Source: DATJPR01 sp963811705 (GTDB taxonomy: Bacteria > Bacteroidota > Ignavibacteria > UBA10030 > UBA6906). Taken from it: a stretch of DNA of 64,000 nucleotides. Shown piece by piece: positions 53,421 through 62,943 of this stretch; within the stretch, counting starts at the first letter, position 1, and each line of letters starts with the position of its first letter. The notes under the pieces are model-generated. The model ran no database searches. It had not been told where the DNA came from and saw only the letters and a program-made list of their open reading frames with translations. Location of the stretch: positions 1-64,000 of the forward strand of contig CAWESL010000005.1 of the NCBI GenBank assembly GCA_963811705.1, written 5' to 3'. Both the position numbers and the translations under genes were made by a program.

Positions 53421-55001
53421 ATGATTGATTCAACGGTGCTCACTCTCCTCCTCCTGCTTCCGACCGCCGGCGCAGCGATTACGCTTGCGATCCCGAAGGA
53501 TCGTCCGGTCTGGATCAAATCGTCGGGCCTGCTCTTCTCTCTGTTGACGTTTGCCGCATCGTTGATTCTCTGGTTCCGGTTCGACGGTGCCAACCCTGGA
53601 ATGCAGTTTGTCCTTCGGGTCCCGTGGATTCCGGGGCTCGACATATCCTATGCAGTCGGAATCGATGGGATTGCCCTGCTGCTCATTGTCCTGACGACAT
53701 TCCTGATGCCGATTGCGCTGCTCGCATCATGGGAGTCCGTCACAACACGGTTGCGGGGGTATGTTGCGCTGATGCTCCTCCTGGAAGTGGGAACGCTCGG
53801 GGTGTTCATGGCGCTCGACTTGGTCCTGTTCTACGTCTTCTGGGAATTTATGCTGATCCCGATGTACTTCATCATCGGGATCTGGGGAGGGAACGAACGG
53901 ATCTACGCTGCCACCAAATTTTTCCTCTACACGATGGCCGGCAGCCTCCTGATGCTCATTGCGATCATCTGGCTCGGAATGTACGCGGCGGGATTGCCCG
54001 GCGGCCATTTTACGACGGACGTCATGAAGCTCCTAGCCATTTCGCCCGGGATTCCTCTTCGTCTGCAGTCGTGGATGTTCCTCGCATTTGCCATCAGTTT
54101 TGCCATCAAGATCCCGCTGTTTCCGTTCCATACCTGGCTGCCTGATGCGCACGTTCAGGCCCCCACCGCAGGATCGGTGATCCTGGCCGGCGTCCTCCTG
54201 AAGATGGGGACCTTCGGTCTGGTTCGGTATTGTCTTCCGCTCTTCCCCGCAGCGACCGTGGAATTCATGCCGTACATTGCCGCGCTGGCGGTCATCGGGA
54301 TCATCTATGGGGCGCTGGTCTCCATGGTGCAGCCGGATCTGAAGAAGCTTGTCGCGTATTCTTCGGTGAGTCACCTGGGCTTCGTTGTTCTCGGACTGTT
54401 TGCGATGAACGAGGAGGGTGTGCAGGGGAGTGTGATCCAGATGGTGAATCACGGACTTTCGACCGGCGCCCTCTTCCTTCTGGTCGGAATGATATACGAT
54501 CGGCGGCACACGCGGATGATCGGCGACTTCGGCGGGATTGCCAGGATCATGCCCGTCTATGCGACGTTCTTTATGATCGTCATGCTCTCCTCGGCCGGTC
54601 TCCCCGGACTCAACGGTTTTGTCGGTGAGTTCCTGATATTGCTGGGGTCGTTCAATTCCGCCGTGCTCGGGACTCCCGCGTACGCTGTCCTTGCGGCGAC
54701 GGGCGTCATTTTCGCCGCTGTCTATCTTCTCTGGAGCTATCAGCGGGTTTTCTTCGGAACCGTCGTTCACGAACAGAACCGTTCTCTCAAGGACCTTTCG
54801 CCGAGAGAATGGGCGGTTCTGGTTCCGGTGGTCATCTTCATCGTGTGGATCGGATGGTTCCCCTCCACATTTCTCGACAAATCGGCGCTCGCGACACAGC
54901 AAGTCGTCCGGCGTCTGGAACTTGCCCGTCATGGCATGTTAACCCCCGCAGCGTTCCAATCATCGCAGGCCATTCCCCCGGCGGGGGCACCTCCGCGATG
55001 A
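53421..55001 (+). CDS. nuoM: NADH-quinone oxidoreductase subunit M
   Basis: 526 residues from ATG 53421 (a TTG six bases earlier is less likely). About 14 helices. FWEFMLIPMYFIIGIWGG contains the key glutamate, and FHTWLPDAHVQAPTAGSVILAGVLLKMG the lysine-bearing region. Its stop overlaps the start of the antiporter gene by four bases. Confidence 0.95.
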   Translation: MIDSTVLTLLLLLPTAGAAITLAIPKDRPVWIKSSGLLFSLLTFAASLILWFRFDGANPGMQFVLRVPWIPGLDISYAVGIDGIALLLIVLTTFLMPIALLASWESVTTRLRGYVALMLLLEVGTLGVFMALDLVLFYVFWEFMLIPMYFIIGIWGGNERIYAATKFFLYTMAGSLLMLIAIIWLGMYAAGLPGGHFTTDVMKLLAISPGIPLRLQSWMFLAFAISFAIKIPLFPFHTWLPDAHVQAPTAGSVILAGVLLKMGTFGLVRYCLPLFPAATVEFMPYIAALAVIGIIYGALVSMVQPDLKKLVAYSSVSHLGFVVLGLFAMNEEGVQGSVIQMVNHGLSTGALFLLVGMIYDRRHTRMIGDFGGIARIMPVYATFFMIVMLSSAGLPGLNGFVGEFLILLGSFNSAVLGTPAYAVLAATGVIFAAVYLLWSYQRVFFGTVVHEQNRSLKDLSPREWAVLVPVVIFIVWIGWFPSTFLDKSALATQQVVRRLELARHGMLTPAAFQSSQAIPPAGAPPR

Positions 55002-56503
55002 GGAGATCCGCGCGGCTGTTCATGATGGTCGTCTTCTCCAGCTTTACGACCGCCATAGCGATTTCCCAGGAGACCGCCGCGCCTGTCCCTTCACCCTCAC
55101 CAGTGATGATCGCTCCTTTTGTCCTGCTTCTCCTGGGAATTGCAGTTGTCCCATTCATCAGCAAGGCCTGGTGGGAACGTTGGTATCCGGCCGTCTCCCT
55201 GGGATTGGGCGCCGTCACCGTCGGGTATTATCTTCTTGGACTGCACGCCGGGATGCGGATGCTTCAGTCCGGAATCGAATATGTCAGTTTCATGGCGCTC
55301 ATCGGCTCGCTGTTTGTCGTCGCAGGCGGGATCCTGATTCGGGTGAAGGGGAGATCGACACCGTTCCGGAACGTTGTGTTCCTCGGTATCGGTGCCGTTG
55401 TTGCGAACCTCGTCGGCACGACGGGCGCGTCGATGATCATGATTCGACCGTATCTGCGTGTCAACCGCTTCCGGATACGACCATATCACGTTGTGTTTTT
55501 TATCTTCATCGTGAGCAATATGGGTGGGGCGTTGACCCCCATTGGGGACCCACCGCTCTTCCTCGGATTCTTGAGAGGCATTCCCTTTCTCTGGGTGGCC
55601 GAGCACCTCTGGGTGAAGTGGTTGATCGGCATCGGAATTGTGATCGGTGTCTTCTACGTGATGGACCGCCGGGATTTTTTTCGTTTGCCGAAGAACGTGC
55701 GTGAATCCGCGGCCCATGAGGAGGAGGAGGGGGAGGTGTCGGGAATGCACAATATCGTGTTCCTCCTGATCATCCTGGGAGCGGTGTTCCTGACGGAACC
55801 GCTCTTTGCCCGGGAGGCGCTGATGATCGCGGCGGCGGCCGGCTCGTATCTCACGACCAGGAAGAAGGTTCACGAAGCGAACGATTTCAATTTTACTCCG
55901 GTGAGAGAGGTTGCGGTCCTGTTCGTGGGGATCTTTGCCACCATGGTGCCCGCACTCGACTGGCTGGAACTGCACGCGGCGTCGATCGGCCTTCGAACTC
56001 CCGGACAGTTTTACTGGGCCACCGGTTCCCTCTCTGCGTTCCTCGATAATGCGCCCACGTATCTGAATTTTCTGAGCGCAACGTACGGATTATTCGTGAA
56101 ACCGGAGATCGTGACTGCGGTGCAACAATTGCTGGCGTCGCACGGTGCCGGAATGGCTTCCGTGATCGGAGAACACTCCGAAGAGATCAGGAACACGTTC
56201 GAGACATTGTTGAAGTATCATTCGGACGCGGTGGTGAGCGGGAACGCGACCTTTGAGATGATCGCCACCGCCTATATCATCGGCAATCACAACGTCTACC
56301 TTCAGGCGGTCTCCATCTCGGCGGTTTTTTTTGGGGCGTGTTCGTACATTGGAAACGGGCCAAATTTCATGGTCAAATCCATCGCCGACCAGCAAGCCGT
56401 CCCGACGCCGAGCTTCGTCGGCTATATTCTGCGGTACACGGTGCCGGTGCTGCTTCCGATGCTCCTCATCATCTGGTTTTTCTTTTTTTCGGGATTCGTT
56501 TGA
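54998..56503 (+). CDS. NhaD/CitM-like sodium:proton antiporter family protein within the nuo cluster
   Basis: 501 residues from ATG 54998, which overlaps the nuoM stop. An N-terminal signal-anchor-like segment is followed by about 11 more membrane helices. Ion-transporter superfamily motifs: NLVGTTGASMIMIRPYL and NMGGALTPIGDPPLFLGFLRG in the first half, LSAFLDNAPTYLNFLSATYG and GACSYIGNGPNFMVKSIA in the second. These paired GxP/NAPT-type motifs are the substrate sites of NhaD/ArsB-type carriers. Its tight coupling to nuoM and nuoN suggests co-expression with complex I, coupling sodium and proton gradients (inference). Confidence 0.85.
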   Translation: MRRSARLFMMVVFSSFTTAIAISQETAAPVPSPSPVMIAPFVLLLLGIAVVPFISKAWWERWYPAVSLGLGAVTVGYYLLGLHAGMRMLQSGIEYVSFMALIGSLFVVAGGILIRVKGRSTPFRNVVFLGIGAVVANLVGTTGASMIMIRPYLRVNRFRIRPYHVVFFIFIVSNMGGALTPIGDPPLFLGFLRGIPFLWVAEHLWVKWLIGIGIVIGVFYVMDRRDFFRLPKNVRESAAHEEEEGEVSGMHNIVFLLIILGAVFLTEPLFAREALMIAAAAGSYLTTRKKVHEANDFNFTPVREVAVLFVGIFATMVPALDWLELHAASIGLRTPGQFYWATGSLSAFLDNAPTYLNFLSATYGLFVKPEIVTAVQQLLASHGAGMASVIGEHSEEIRNTFETLLKYHSDAVVSGNATFEMIATAYIIGNHNVYLQAVSISAVFFGACSYIGNGPNFMVKSIADQQAVPTPSFVGYILRYTVPVLLPMLLIIWFFFFSGFV

Positions 56504-56589
56504 CGCAGGGATCGCCGCAGAGTGCGGTGTTGCCGTAGCGGAGATTCGGCGGGAAAGGTCGTTTCTGGAAATCGATAGGTGAGTTGTTT

Positions 56590-58005
56590 ATGCTAACAGA
56601 ATTCAGCGCATTTCTCCCTCTGGTGATCATCACCGCGACGGCGTTGGTCGTCCTGTGTGTGGATGCCTTCGCGCAACGATCGCTGACGATTCAGTGGTCG
56701 ATCTCGCTCCTCGGGCTTGCCGGGTCCGGCGTGGCAGGGTGGATCAGTATTCCCATCGCGGGACAAGTGTTCGGGGGAATGCTCAACACCGGTGGATCGG
56801 CCGGGTATTGGTCGGCGGTCTTTTGCCTGGCGGGATTCCTTGCCACGGCCCTTTCGCGCGGGTATCTTGAACGGCACAACATTGCGCATGGCGAGTACTT
56901 CACGCTCCTGTTGTTCGGCACCGCAGGAATGATCCTGATGGGAGCCGCGGGCGATTTGATCGTGTTCTTCCTCGGCCTGGAGCTGATGTCGCTCTGTTTT
57001 TATATCCTTGCCGGCTTCGCGCGGACGAGCGCCGTCAGTAATGAAGCCGCGTTGAAGTATTTTCTCCTCGGGGCATTCTCGACAGGGTTTCTGCTGTACG
57101 GGATCGCGCTCGTTTACGGTTCCACCGGGACGACGCAGATCCGTCTTATCCACGAAAGCGTTGCCACCCATTCGACCGATGCGATCTTTTCGATCGGTCT
57201 CGCGCTCCTGGTGGTCGGACTCGCCTTCAAAGTCGCGGCCGTGCCGTTCCACATGTGGGTGCCTGATGTGTATGAAGGCGCCCCGACGACGGTCAGTGCG
57301 TTCATGTCCACCGGAGGCAAGGCGGCCGCGTTTTCCGTTTTCCTGATGGTGTTTTCACCGTCGCTTGTCCTCCTCATGCACCCGGTCCGCGATGTTATCG
57401 CCGTCGTCTCGGCCCTCTCGATGGTGGTCGGGAATCTCTTTGCCATTTCACAGACGAGCATCAAGCGGATGCTCGCCTATTCCAGCATCGCGCATGCCGG
57501 GTATATCCTCTCGGGCATTGTCGGGGCGAACACGACGGGAAGCAATGGCGTCCTCTTTTACCTCCTGGCCTATACCTTGATGAACTGTGGAGCGTTCGGG
57601 GTCCTGGCGCTCGAGGAGACGGAAAAAGGGGAGCATCTGACATTCGATGAGTACCGCGGGTTTGGTTCGAAGAAACCCGTGACGGCCTTCCTGATGTCGC
57701 TGTTCATGTTCTCCCTCGCCGGTGTTCCGCCCTTCGCCGGGTTTTTTGGAAAGTACTATCTGTTTGCCGGTGCGATTCAGGGCGGCTATACCTGGCTCGC
57801 CATCCTCGGTGTCCTGATGAGTGTCGTGTCCGCTTACTACTACCTGCGTCTCGTGGTGGTAATGTATTTCTCGGAGGGGGGAGCGATGCAGGTGCAACGC
57901 TCGCCGCTGGCGGGAATGATCGCCCTGTTTGCCGCGGCGTTTCTCTTGACGGGATTCGGCATTTATCCATCGGCGATCCTCAATGTAACGCGATTGCTTT
58001 TCTGA
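56590..58005 (+). CDS. nuoN: NADH-quinone oxidoreductase subunit N
   Basis: 471 residues, about 14 helices. FLGLELMSLCFYILAGF with the conserved glutamate, AAVPFHMWVPDVYEGAPTTVSAFMSTGGKAAAF with lysine, and RMLAYSSIAHAGYIL. Last complex I gene of the cluster; the NhaD-like gene separates it from nuoM. Confidence 0.95.
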   Translation: MLTEFSAFLPLVIITATALVVLCVDAFAQRSLTIQWSISLLGLAGSGVAGWISIPIAGQVFGGMLNTGGSAGYWSAVFCLAGFLATALSRGYLERHNIAHGEYFTLLLFGTAGMILMGAAGDLIVFFLGLELMSLCFYILAGFARTSAVSNEAALKYFLLGAFSTGFLLYGIALVYGSTGTTQIRLIHESVATHSTDAIFSIGLALLVVGLAFKVAAVPFHMWVPDVYEGAPTTVSAFMSTGGKAAAFSVFLMVFSPSLVLLMHPVRDVIAVVSALSMVVGNLFAISQTSIKRMLAYSSIAHAGYILSGIVGANTTGSNGVLFYLLAYTLMNCGAFGVLALEETEKGEHLTFDEYRGFGSKKPVTAFLMSLFMFSLAGVPPFAGFFGKYYLFAGAIQGGYTWLAILGVLMSVVSAYYYLRLVVVMYFSEGGAMQVQRSPLAGMIALFAAAFLLTGFGIYPSAILNVTRLLF

Positions 58006-58039
58006 GTCCGACGCTCCGCTGATTGGGAAAGGATTCCGC

Positions 58040-59584
58040 GTGCAACTTCTTGCCACCGCTGAACAGATGCGTACGATCGATCGGATCGCGATCGAACAGT
58101 ACGGCATCGGCGGACTGATCCTCATGGAGAATGCCGGACGCGCGTTCGTCGACATGCTTCACGCCCAGCATCCTCTCCGACCCGGCACACGCGTCGTTGT
58201 CATGGCGGGACGCGGCAACAACGGTGGAGACGGTTTTGTTATTGCCCGCCATCTGTTAAATCGTGGTTGTCGCGTGGATGTGTTTTGTCTCCCCGGAGAG
58301 CTTTCCGCCGATGCCCGCACAAACCATGACGTGCTGGAGCGCATCGGCTCCGATCGCCTGAAACTCCTGGCGATAAAGAAGTTCGATGAGGTCGGGAGAA
58401 TTCATTCTCCCGAAGTGATCGTGGATGCGATGTACGGGACGGGCTTCACCGGAAGGCTTTCGGGCCTCGCCCTTGAATTCGCGACATGGGCGAATCTTTC
58501 GGGCGCCTTCATCGCGGCCGTCGATATCGCGTCGGGCGTTGATGCCAATGAAGGACGGGTGGAAGGCCCCGCAGTAAAAGCGGACCTGACAATTTGCATG
58601 GGACTCGCGAAGACCGGCCACTTCCTCGGAGAAGGACGAAATCACTCAGGGCTTGTTGCCGTTGCCGACATCGGCATTCCCCACGGGGCGATGGCGATCC
58701 GCGAAGATCCGGTCTTCCGTTTCACGCGAGAGGATATTCCGGGTTTGCTTCCTGTGCGAAAGTGGGACGCGCACAAATACGACGTGGGCAAAGTTCTCGT
58801 GATCGCCGGGTCCCGTTCGTTCACCGGTGCTGCGGTTCTTGCCGCGGACGCCGCGTTGATCGGCGGGGCGGGGGCGGTAATTCTGGCCGCGCCCGAATCG
58901 CTCCATGCGATCCTCGCGACGAAACTGACCGAAGTCATCATCCGGCGACTTCCCGAAACTGCCGAGGGTACCATTTCGCTTGCCGCGCTTCCGGATATCC
59001 GATCGCTCGCGGAGTGGGCGGACGCTGTTGTCGTGGGCCCGGGGCTTGGAAGAAATGCAGAGACCGATGCCCTTGTTCGACAGCTGGTGAACGAAATTCC
59101 GCGCCCTCTGATTTTGGATGCCGACGGGTTGAATGCGTTCGACGATGCACCCGAAACATTGAAAGACCACGCAGGCGGTCTGGTGATGACGCCGCATGCC
59201 GGAGAACTCGGCAGGCTTCTGCGCAAGTCCGGCAGAGCCGTCGAGGATGCCCGCATCCCCTCCGCCCGCGATTCAGCGCGCAGCTTCGGAGCGACCGTGG
59301 TGTTAAAAGGCGCTCCCACCGCCACTGCCTCACCGGACGGCAGAGTGGTTCTCAACAGTACCGGGAATAGCGGGATGGCCACGATCGGTTCGGGCGACGT
59401 GTTGACCGGGCTTATCGCGAGTCTCGCCGCCCAGGGCATGAACCCCGCCGATGCGGCCATCGCCGGAGCGTTCATCCACGGGCGGGCAGGCGACATCGCG
59501 CGCGATCATGCCGGGGAACGGTCGATGCGAGCGACGGATATTCTTCGCAACATCGCAGAAGCATTCGTCAATCTGGAGAATTGA
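58040..59584 (+). CDS. nnr: Bifunctional NAD(P)H-hydrate epimerase / ADP-dependent dehydratase
   Basis: 514 residues, GTG start with AAAGGA upstream. The N-terminal YjeF_N epimerase domain has VMAGRGNNGGDGFVIARHL (residues ~50-70) and AVDIASGVDAN. The C-terminal carbohydrate-kinase-like domain has HKYDVGKVLVIAGSRSFTGAA, VVGPGLGR, VMTPHAGELGRLL and GSGDVLTGLIASL. It repairs damaged NAD(P)H hydrates in the cytoplasm. Full-length fusion as in E. coli. Confidence 0.94.
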   Translation: MQLLATAEQMRTIDRIAIEQYGIGGLILMENAGRAFVDMLHAQHPLRPGTRVVVMAGRGNNGGDGFVIARHLLNRGCRVDVFCLPGELSADARTNHDVLERIGSDRLKLLAIKKFDEVGRIHSPEVIVDAMYGTGFTGRLSGLALEFATWANLSGAFIAAVDIASGVDANEGRVEGPAVKADLTICMGLAKTGHFLGEGRNHSGLVAVADIGIPHGAMAIREDPVFRFTREDIPGLLPVRKWDAHKYDVGKVLVIAGSRSFTGAAVLAADAALIGGAGAVILAAPESLHAILATKLTEVIIRRLPETAEGTISLAALPDIRSLAEWADAVVVGPGLGRNAETDALVRQLVNEIPRPLILDADGLNAFDDAPETLKDHAGGLVMTPHAGELGRLLRKSGRAVEDARIPSARDSARSFGATVVLKGAPTATASPDGRVVLNSTGNSGMATIGSGDVLTGLIASLAAQGMNPADAAIAGAFIHGRAGDIARDHAGERSMRATDILRNIAEAFVNLEN

Positions 59585-59587
59585 ACA

Positions 59588-59998
59588 GTGAAAGAGAGTG
59601 CATTCTACCGGCATCGGTATCAATTTGCAGCCCTGGCCTGGGCCCTCCTGATCTTCGTTCTGTCATCGATTCCGGGTCGTGACCTTCCGGATGTGCAGGT
59701 CGTGAACTTCGACAAAGTTGTCCACATGGGGATCTATGGTTGCCTCGCGATCCTGGTCTTTCTTGCCTTCCGCAACCAGCAGCGATATCCGGGCCTTGTA
59801 CGGTTTGCCGTGATCGCGACAATCGTTGCCTGCTCTCTGTACGGCGTAAGCGATGAGCTGCACCAGATTTTGACACCTGGCAGGACATGCGACATCCTTG
59901 ATTGGACCGCCGATACTTCAGGTGCTGTTCTGGGCGCAGCGTTTGTCGGGTTTCTTGATCGGAAGCGGCGGAATGGGTCTTCTTCAACTCCCGCTTGA
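59588..59998 (+). CDS. VanZ-family membrane protein
   Basis: 136 residues, GTG start three bases after nnr. Four membrane helices. LIFVLSSIPGRDLPD, FDKVVHMGIYGCLAILVFLAF and YGVSDELHQILTPGRTCDILDWTADTSGAVLGAAF match the VanZ-like pattern (conserved H, DE-x-HQ and D). Role unknown outside low-level glycopeptide tolerance. Confidence 0.85.
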   Translation: MKESAFYRHRYQFAALAWALLIFVLSSIPGRDLPDVQVVNFDKVVHMGIYGCLAILVFLAFRNQQRYPGLVRFAVIATIVACSLYGVSDELHQILTPGRTCDILDWTADTSGAVLGAAFVGFLDRKRRNGSSSTPA

Positions 59999-60057
59999 CC
60001 GTGCCAGGCTATCCGGGTACGCACCGGAGCGCGCATCCAACTCCCTCGATTTCCTCA

Positions 60058-60086
60058 TTGTAAATCCTCGCCTTTCTTGATATATT
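60058..60086 (+). promoter_or_regulatory. Sigma70-like promoter for tgt, possibly leaderless
   Basis: TTGTAA (60058-60063), 17-nt spacer, TATATT (60081-60086). The expected transcription start (about 60093) coincides with the TTG start codon of tgt at 60094, leaving no room for a Shine-Dalgarno sequence. Confidence 0.65.
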
Positions 60087-60093
60087 TCATGGC

Positions 60094-61224
60094 TTGAGAT
60101 TCCTCCTCGAACATACCCACGGCAGGGCGAGGGCCGGCCGATTGATCACATCGCGGGGCGAGATCCCGACGCCGGTGTTCATGCCCGTGGGGACGCAGGG
60201 ATCGGTCAAGGCCATCGAGCAGCGTGAACTGGTGGGGGAGGATGCGCGGATCATTCTCGGGAATACCTATCACCTCTATCTTCGGCCCGGCACGGAGATC
60301 ATCGAGAAGGCGGGAGGGTTGCACCGGTTCATCGGCTGGGATCGCCACCTCCTGACAGACAGTGGCGGCTACCAGGTCTTCAGTCTGTCCGACCTGCGGG
60401 GGATCACGGAAAACGGCGTGCAATTCCGTTCCCATCTTGATGGTTCGCTTCACGAATTTACGCCCGAGCGGGTCGTCGACTTTCAGCGGAGTTACGGCTC
60501 CGATATCATGATGGTGCTGGACGAGTGTCCTCCGTACCCTTGTGAGGAGCAATATGCTTCGCGGTCGAACGCATTGACTCTCCGCTGGGCCGGTCGGTGC
60601 AGGGAAAGGGTGGAACAGACGACAGGATTCTACGGGCATGAGCAGGCGTTGTTCGGGATTGTGCAGGGGAGCGTGTATCCGGCCATTCGCGAGGCGTCCG
60701 CGCGCGCGCTGACAGCGATGGATTTCCCCGGATATGCCATCGGCGGTCTTTCGGTGGGGGAACCGGCGGAACAGATGTATCGGATGATCGACCTTTCGAC
60801 GGACATCCTGCCGGCGGAGAAGCCGCGGTATCTGATGGGGGTCGGAACGCCGGAGAATATTCTGGAATCGATCGAGCGGGGAGTGGACATGTTCGATTGC
60901 GTGATGCCCACGCGGAATGCGCGGAACGGAGTGGTGTTCACTTCCCACGGCCGGCTGAACATGCGCAATGCGCGGCACGCGGCGGATTTCTCCCCGATTG
61001 ATGCGATGTGTCAGTGCTATACGTGCAGGAGCTTCACGCGCGCGTATGTGCGACACCTGTTCAAGGCGGGCGAAATCCTGGCGTTGCAGCTGGGGACGAT
61101 TCATAACCTTACGTACTACCTCACGCTCGCTCGCAATGCGAGGGAAGCGATTCTGAACGGGTCGTTTCCTGCGTGGAAACACTCTGTGCTGCAGACGATT
61201 GCAGCAGAGGAAACAGCGGAATAA
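60094..61224 (+). CDS. tgt: tRNA-guanine transglycosylase
   Basis: 376 residues, TTG start. It exchanges G34 for preQ1 in queuosine tRNAs. GEIPTPVFMPVGTQG, LTDSGGYQVFSL (active-site aspartate), GFYGHEQALFGIVQGS, GGLSVGEP, MPTRNARNG with the nucleophilic Asp region just before it (DMFDCVMP), and the zinc site CQCYTCRSFTRAYVRHL. Starts where the family does (RFLLEHTHGRARAGRL). yajC follows, as in many bacteria. Confidence 0.95.
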   Translation: MRFLLEHTHGRARAGRLITSRGEIPTPVFMPVGTQGSVKAIEQRELVGEDARIILGNTYHLYLRPGTEIIEKAGGLHRFIGWDRHLLTDSGGYQVFSLSDLRGITENGVQFRSHLDGSLHEFTPERVVDFQRSYGSDIMMVLDECPPYPCEEQYASRSNALTLRWAGRCRERVEQTTGFYGHEQALFGIVQGSVYPAIREASARALTAMDFPGYAIGGLSVGEPAEQMYRMIDLSTDILPAEKPRYLMGVGTPENILESIERGVDMFDCVMPTRNARNGVVFTSHGRLNMRNARHAADFSPIDAMCQCYTCRSFTRAYVRHLFKAGEILALQLGTIHNLTYYLTLARNAREAILNGSFPAWKHSVLQTIAAEETAE

Positions 61225-61264
61225 TCCATCAATGTGAACAATCTGAAAAAGGAACAATAGCCCC

Positions 61265-61597
61265 ATGATGCAACTCATCGCGATGGCTCCCAATCCCAGC
61301 GATCCTCAGGGCAGCATGATCAGCACACTGATCATGTTTGCATTGATCATCGCAATCTTCTACTTCATGATCATTCGTCCGCAAAGCAAGCAGCGCAAGG
61401 ACCGGGAGAAGATGCTGAGCGCTGTGAAAAAGGGAGACAAGGTTGTCACCGCCGGGGGGATCCACGGGTCGGTGGCGGGGGCTGACGAGAAAATCATTCT
61501 CGTGGAAATCGCCGACAACGTGAAGGTGAAAATGGACAGGACGGCGATCACGGCGATTGTCCGCGAATCCGAACCCGAAGGGAAGAAGGGAAAGTAA
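61265..61597 (+). CDS. yajC: Preprotein translocase subunit YajC
   Basis: 110 residues. One membrane helix (LIMFALIIAIFYFMIIRPQSKQRKDREKM pattern), then a small beta domain GDKVVTAGGIHGSVAGADE. Accessory to SecDF-YidC. The usual downstream secD/secF genes are absent here; ribBA follows instead. Confidence 0.92.
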   Translation: MMQLIAMAPNPSDPQGSMISTLIMFALIIAIFYFMIIRPQSKQRKDREKMLSAVKKGDKVVTAGGIHGSVAGADEKIILVEIADNVKVKMDRTAITAIVRESEPEGKKGK

Positions 61598-61609
61598 GCG
61601 CGTCAAGGC

Positions 61610-62863
61610 ATGAAGCCCAAGTTGAGCAACGAACCTCCGCAGACCCGCTTCAATACAATCGATGAAGCGATCAAGGAATTCCGGAGCGGGAGGATTCTGA
61701 TCGTCGTCGACGACGAAGACCGTGAGAACGAAGGAGACTTCGTCTGCGCGGCCGACTATTGTGACGATCGGGTCATCAATTTTCTCGCCACGCACGGGCG
61801 CGGGATCATCTGCTCCCCGCTTGCCAGTGAGCGGGCGGACACGCTCGGTCTTCCGTTGATGGTGGAAAGCAATACCTCCCCCCACGAAACACAGTTTACG
61901 GTGTCCGTGGATTTTTTGCATGGAACGACGACCGGCGTTTCCGCTGCAGATCGTGCGGCCACTGTCCGTGCGCTCGCCGATGAACACACGCTCCCATCGG
62001 ATCTGGGCCGCCCCGGACATATCTTCCCGCTCCGGGCTGCGGAGGGCGGCGTCCTGCGACGCGCAGGACATACGGAGGCAGTCGTCGATCTGTGCCGCAT
62101 GGCCGGGCTGCATCAAGCGGGAGTCCTTTGTGAAATCATGAAGGAAGACGGGACGATGGCCCGTCTGCCGGAGCTGCTTGCCCTGTCAGAGGAGCACGGT
62201 CTGGTCATCATCTCCGTCCGCGATCTGATCGCGTACCGAATGGCAAGGGAGAAACTTGTCCACCGTCTTGTCTCGACGAATCTCCCCACCAAACACGGGG
62301 AGTTCGTGCTGCACTTGTACCGTAGCGCGACGGACAACAAGGAACACATCGTCCTGCTCAAGGGAGTGATTGACCCCGCCGTTCCCACGCTGGTCCGTGT
62401 TCACTCAGAGTGTCTGACGGGCGATGTTTTCGGCTCTCTGCGATGTGATTGCAACGAGCAGCTCGTGCGCGCGATGGAAATGGTGGATGCCGCGGGGTCG
62501 GGCGTAGTGCTCTACATGCGGCAGGAAGGAAGAGGGATCGGCTTGCTGAACAAGCTGAGGGCGTACAGCCTTCAGGATGAGGGGCTGGATACCGTTGAAG
62601 CCAATGAAAGACTGGGTTTCCGGCCGGATCTCCGGGATTACGGGATCGGCGCCCAAATTCTCCGCGACCTCGGAATCGGGAAGATTCGCCTCCTGACCAA
62701 CAATCCCCGGAAGGTTGTTGGACTGGCTGGTTACGGGCTTGACATCGTTGAGCGCGTGCCTCTGGAAATGAGTCCAAATCCCCTGAATGAGCGCTATCTC
62801 CAGACAAAAAGGGACAAGATGGGGCACCTCATCCTTTTTGACCGTGACGCTGCCAAGCCCTGA
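61610..62863 (+). CDS. ribBA: Bifunctional DHBP synthase / GTP cyclohydrolase II
   Basis: 417 residues. The RibB domain (residues ~10-215) has VVDDEDRENEGDFV and LRAAEGGVLRRAGHTEAVVDL. The RibA domain (~220-417) has HSECLTGDVFGSLRCDCNEQL with the zinc cysteines, MRQEGRGIGLLNKL and LLTNNPRKV. It supplies both branches of riboflavin synthesis. No FMN riboswitch is seen; the gene follows yajC by 12 bases. Confidence 0.95.
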   Translation: MKPKLSNEPPQTRFNTIDEAIKEFRSGRILIVVDDEDRENEGDFVCAADYCDDRVINFLATHGRGIICSPLASERADTLGLPLMVESNTSPHETQFTVSVDFLHGTTTGVSAADRAATVRALADEHTLPSDLGRPGHIFPLRAAEGGVLRRAGHTEAVVDLCRMAGLHQAGVLCEIMKEDGTMARLPELLALSEEHGLVIISVRDLIAYRMAREKLVHRLVSTNLPTKHGEFVLHLYRSATDNKEHIVLLKGVIDPAVPTLVRVHSECLTGDVFGSLRCDCNEQLVRAMEMVDAAGSGVVLYMRQEGRGIGLLNKLRAYSLQDEGLDTVEANERLGFRPDLRDYGIGAQILRDLGIGKIRLLTNNPRKVVGLAGYGLDIVERVPLEMSPNPLNERYLQTKRDKMGHLILFDRDAAKP

Positions 62864-62883
62864 GCCCTCCAATTCGCAGGGTT

Positions 62884-62917
62884 GAACGCTTGCTTTTTTC
62901 CTCAGCGTTCCCTTTAT
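62884..62917 (+). terminator. Probable weak terminator after ribBA
   Basis: GAACGCT (62884-62890) pairs with AGCGTTC (62904-62910) around a 13-nt T-rich loop, followed by CCTTTATT. Confidence 0.45.
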
Positions 62918-62943
62918 TGACCAAGAGTAGTTCAATATAGCCA

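Noticed and set aside
54998..56503. An extra NuoL/M/N-type subunit
   Set aside because: Motifs (TPIGDPPL, DNAPTYL) are those of NhaD/ArsB-type ion transporters, not of the Mrp/NuoL family.
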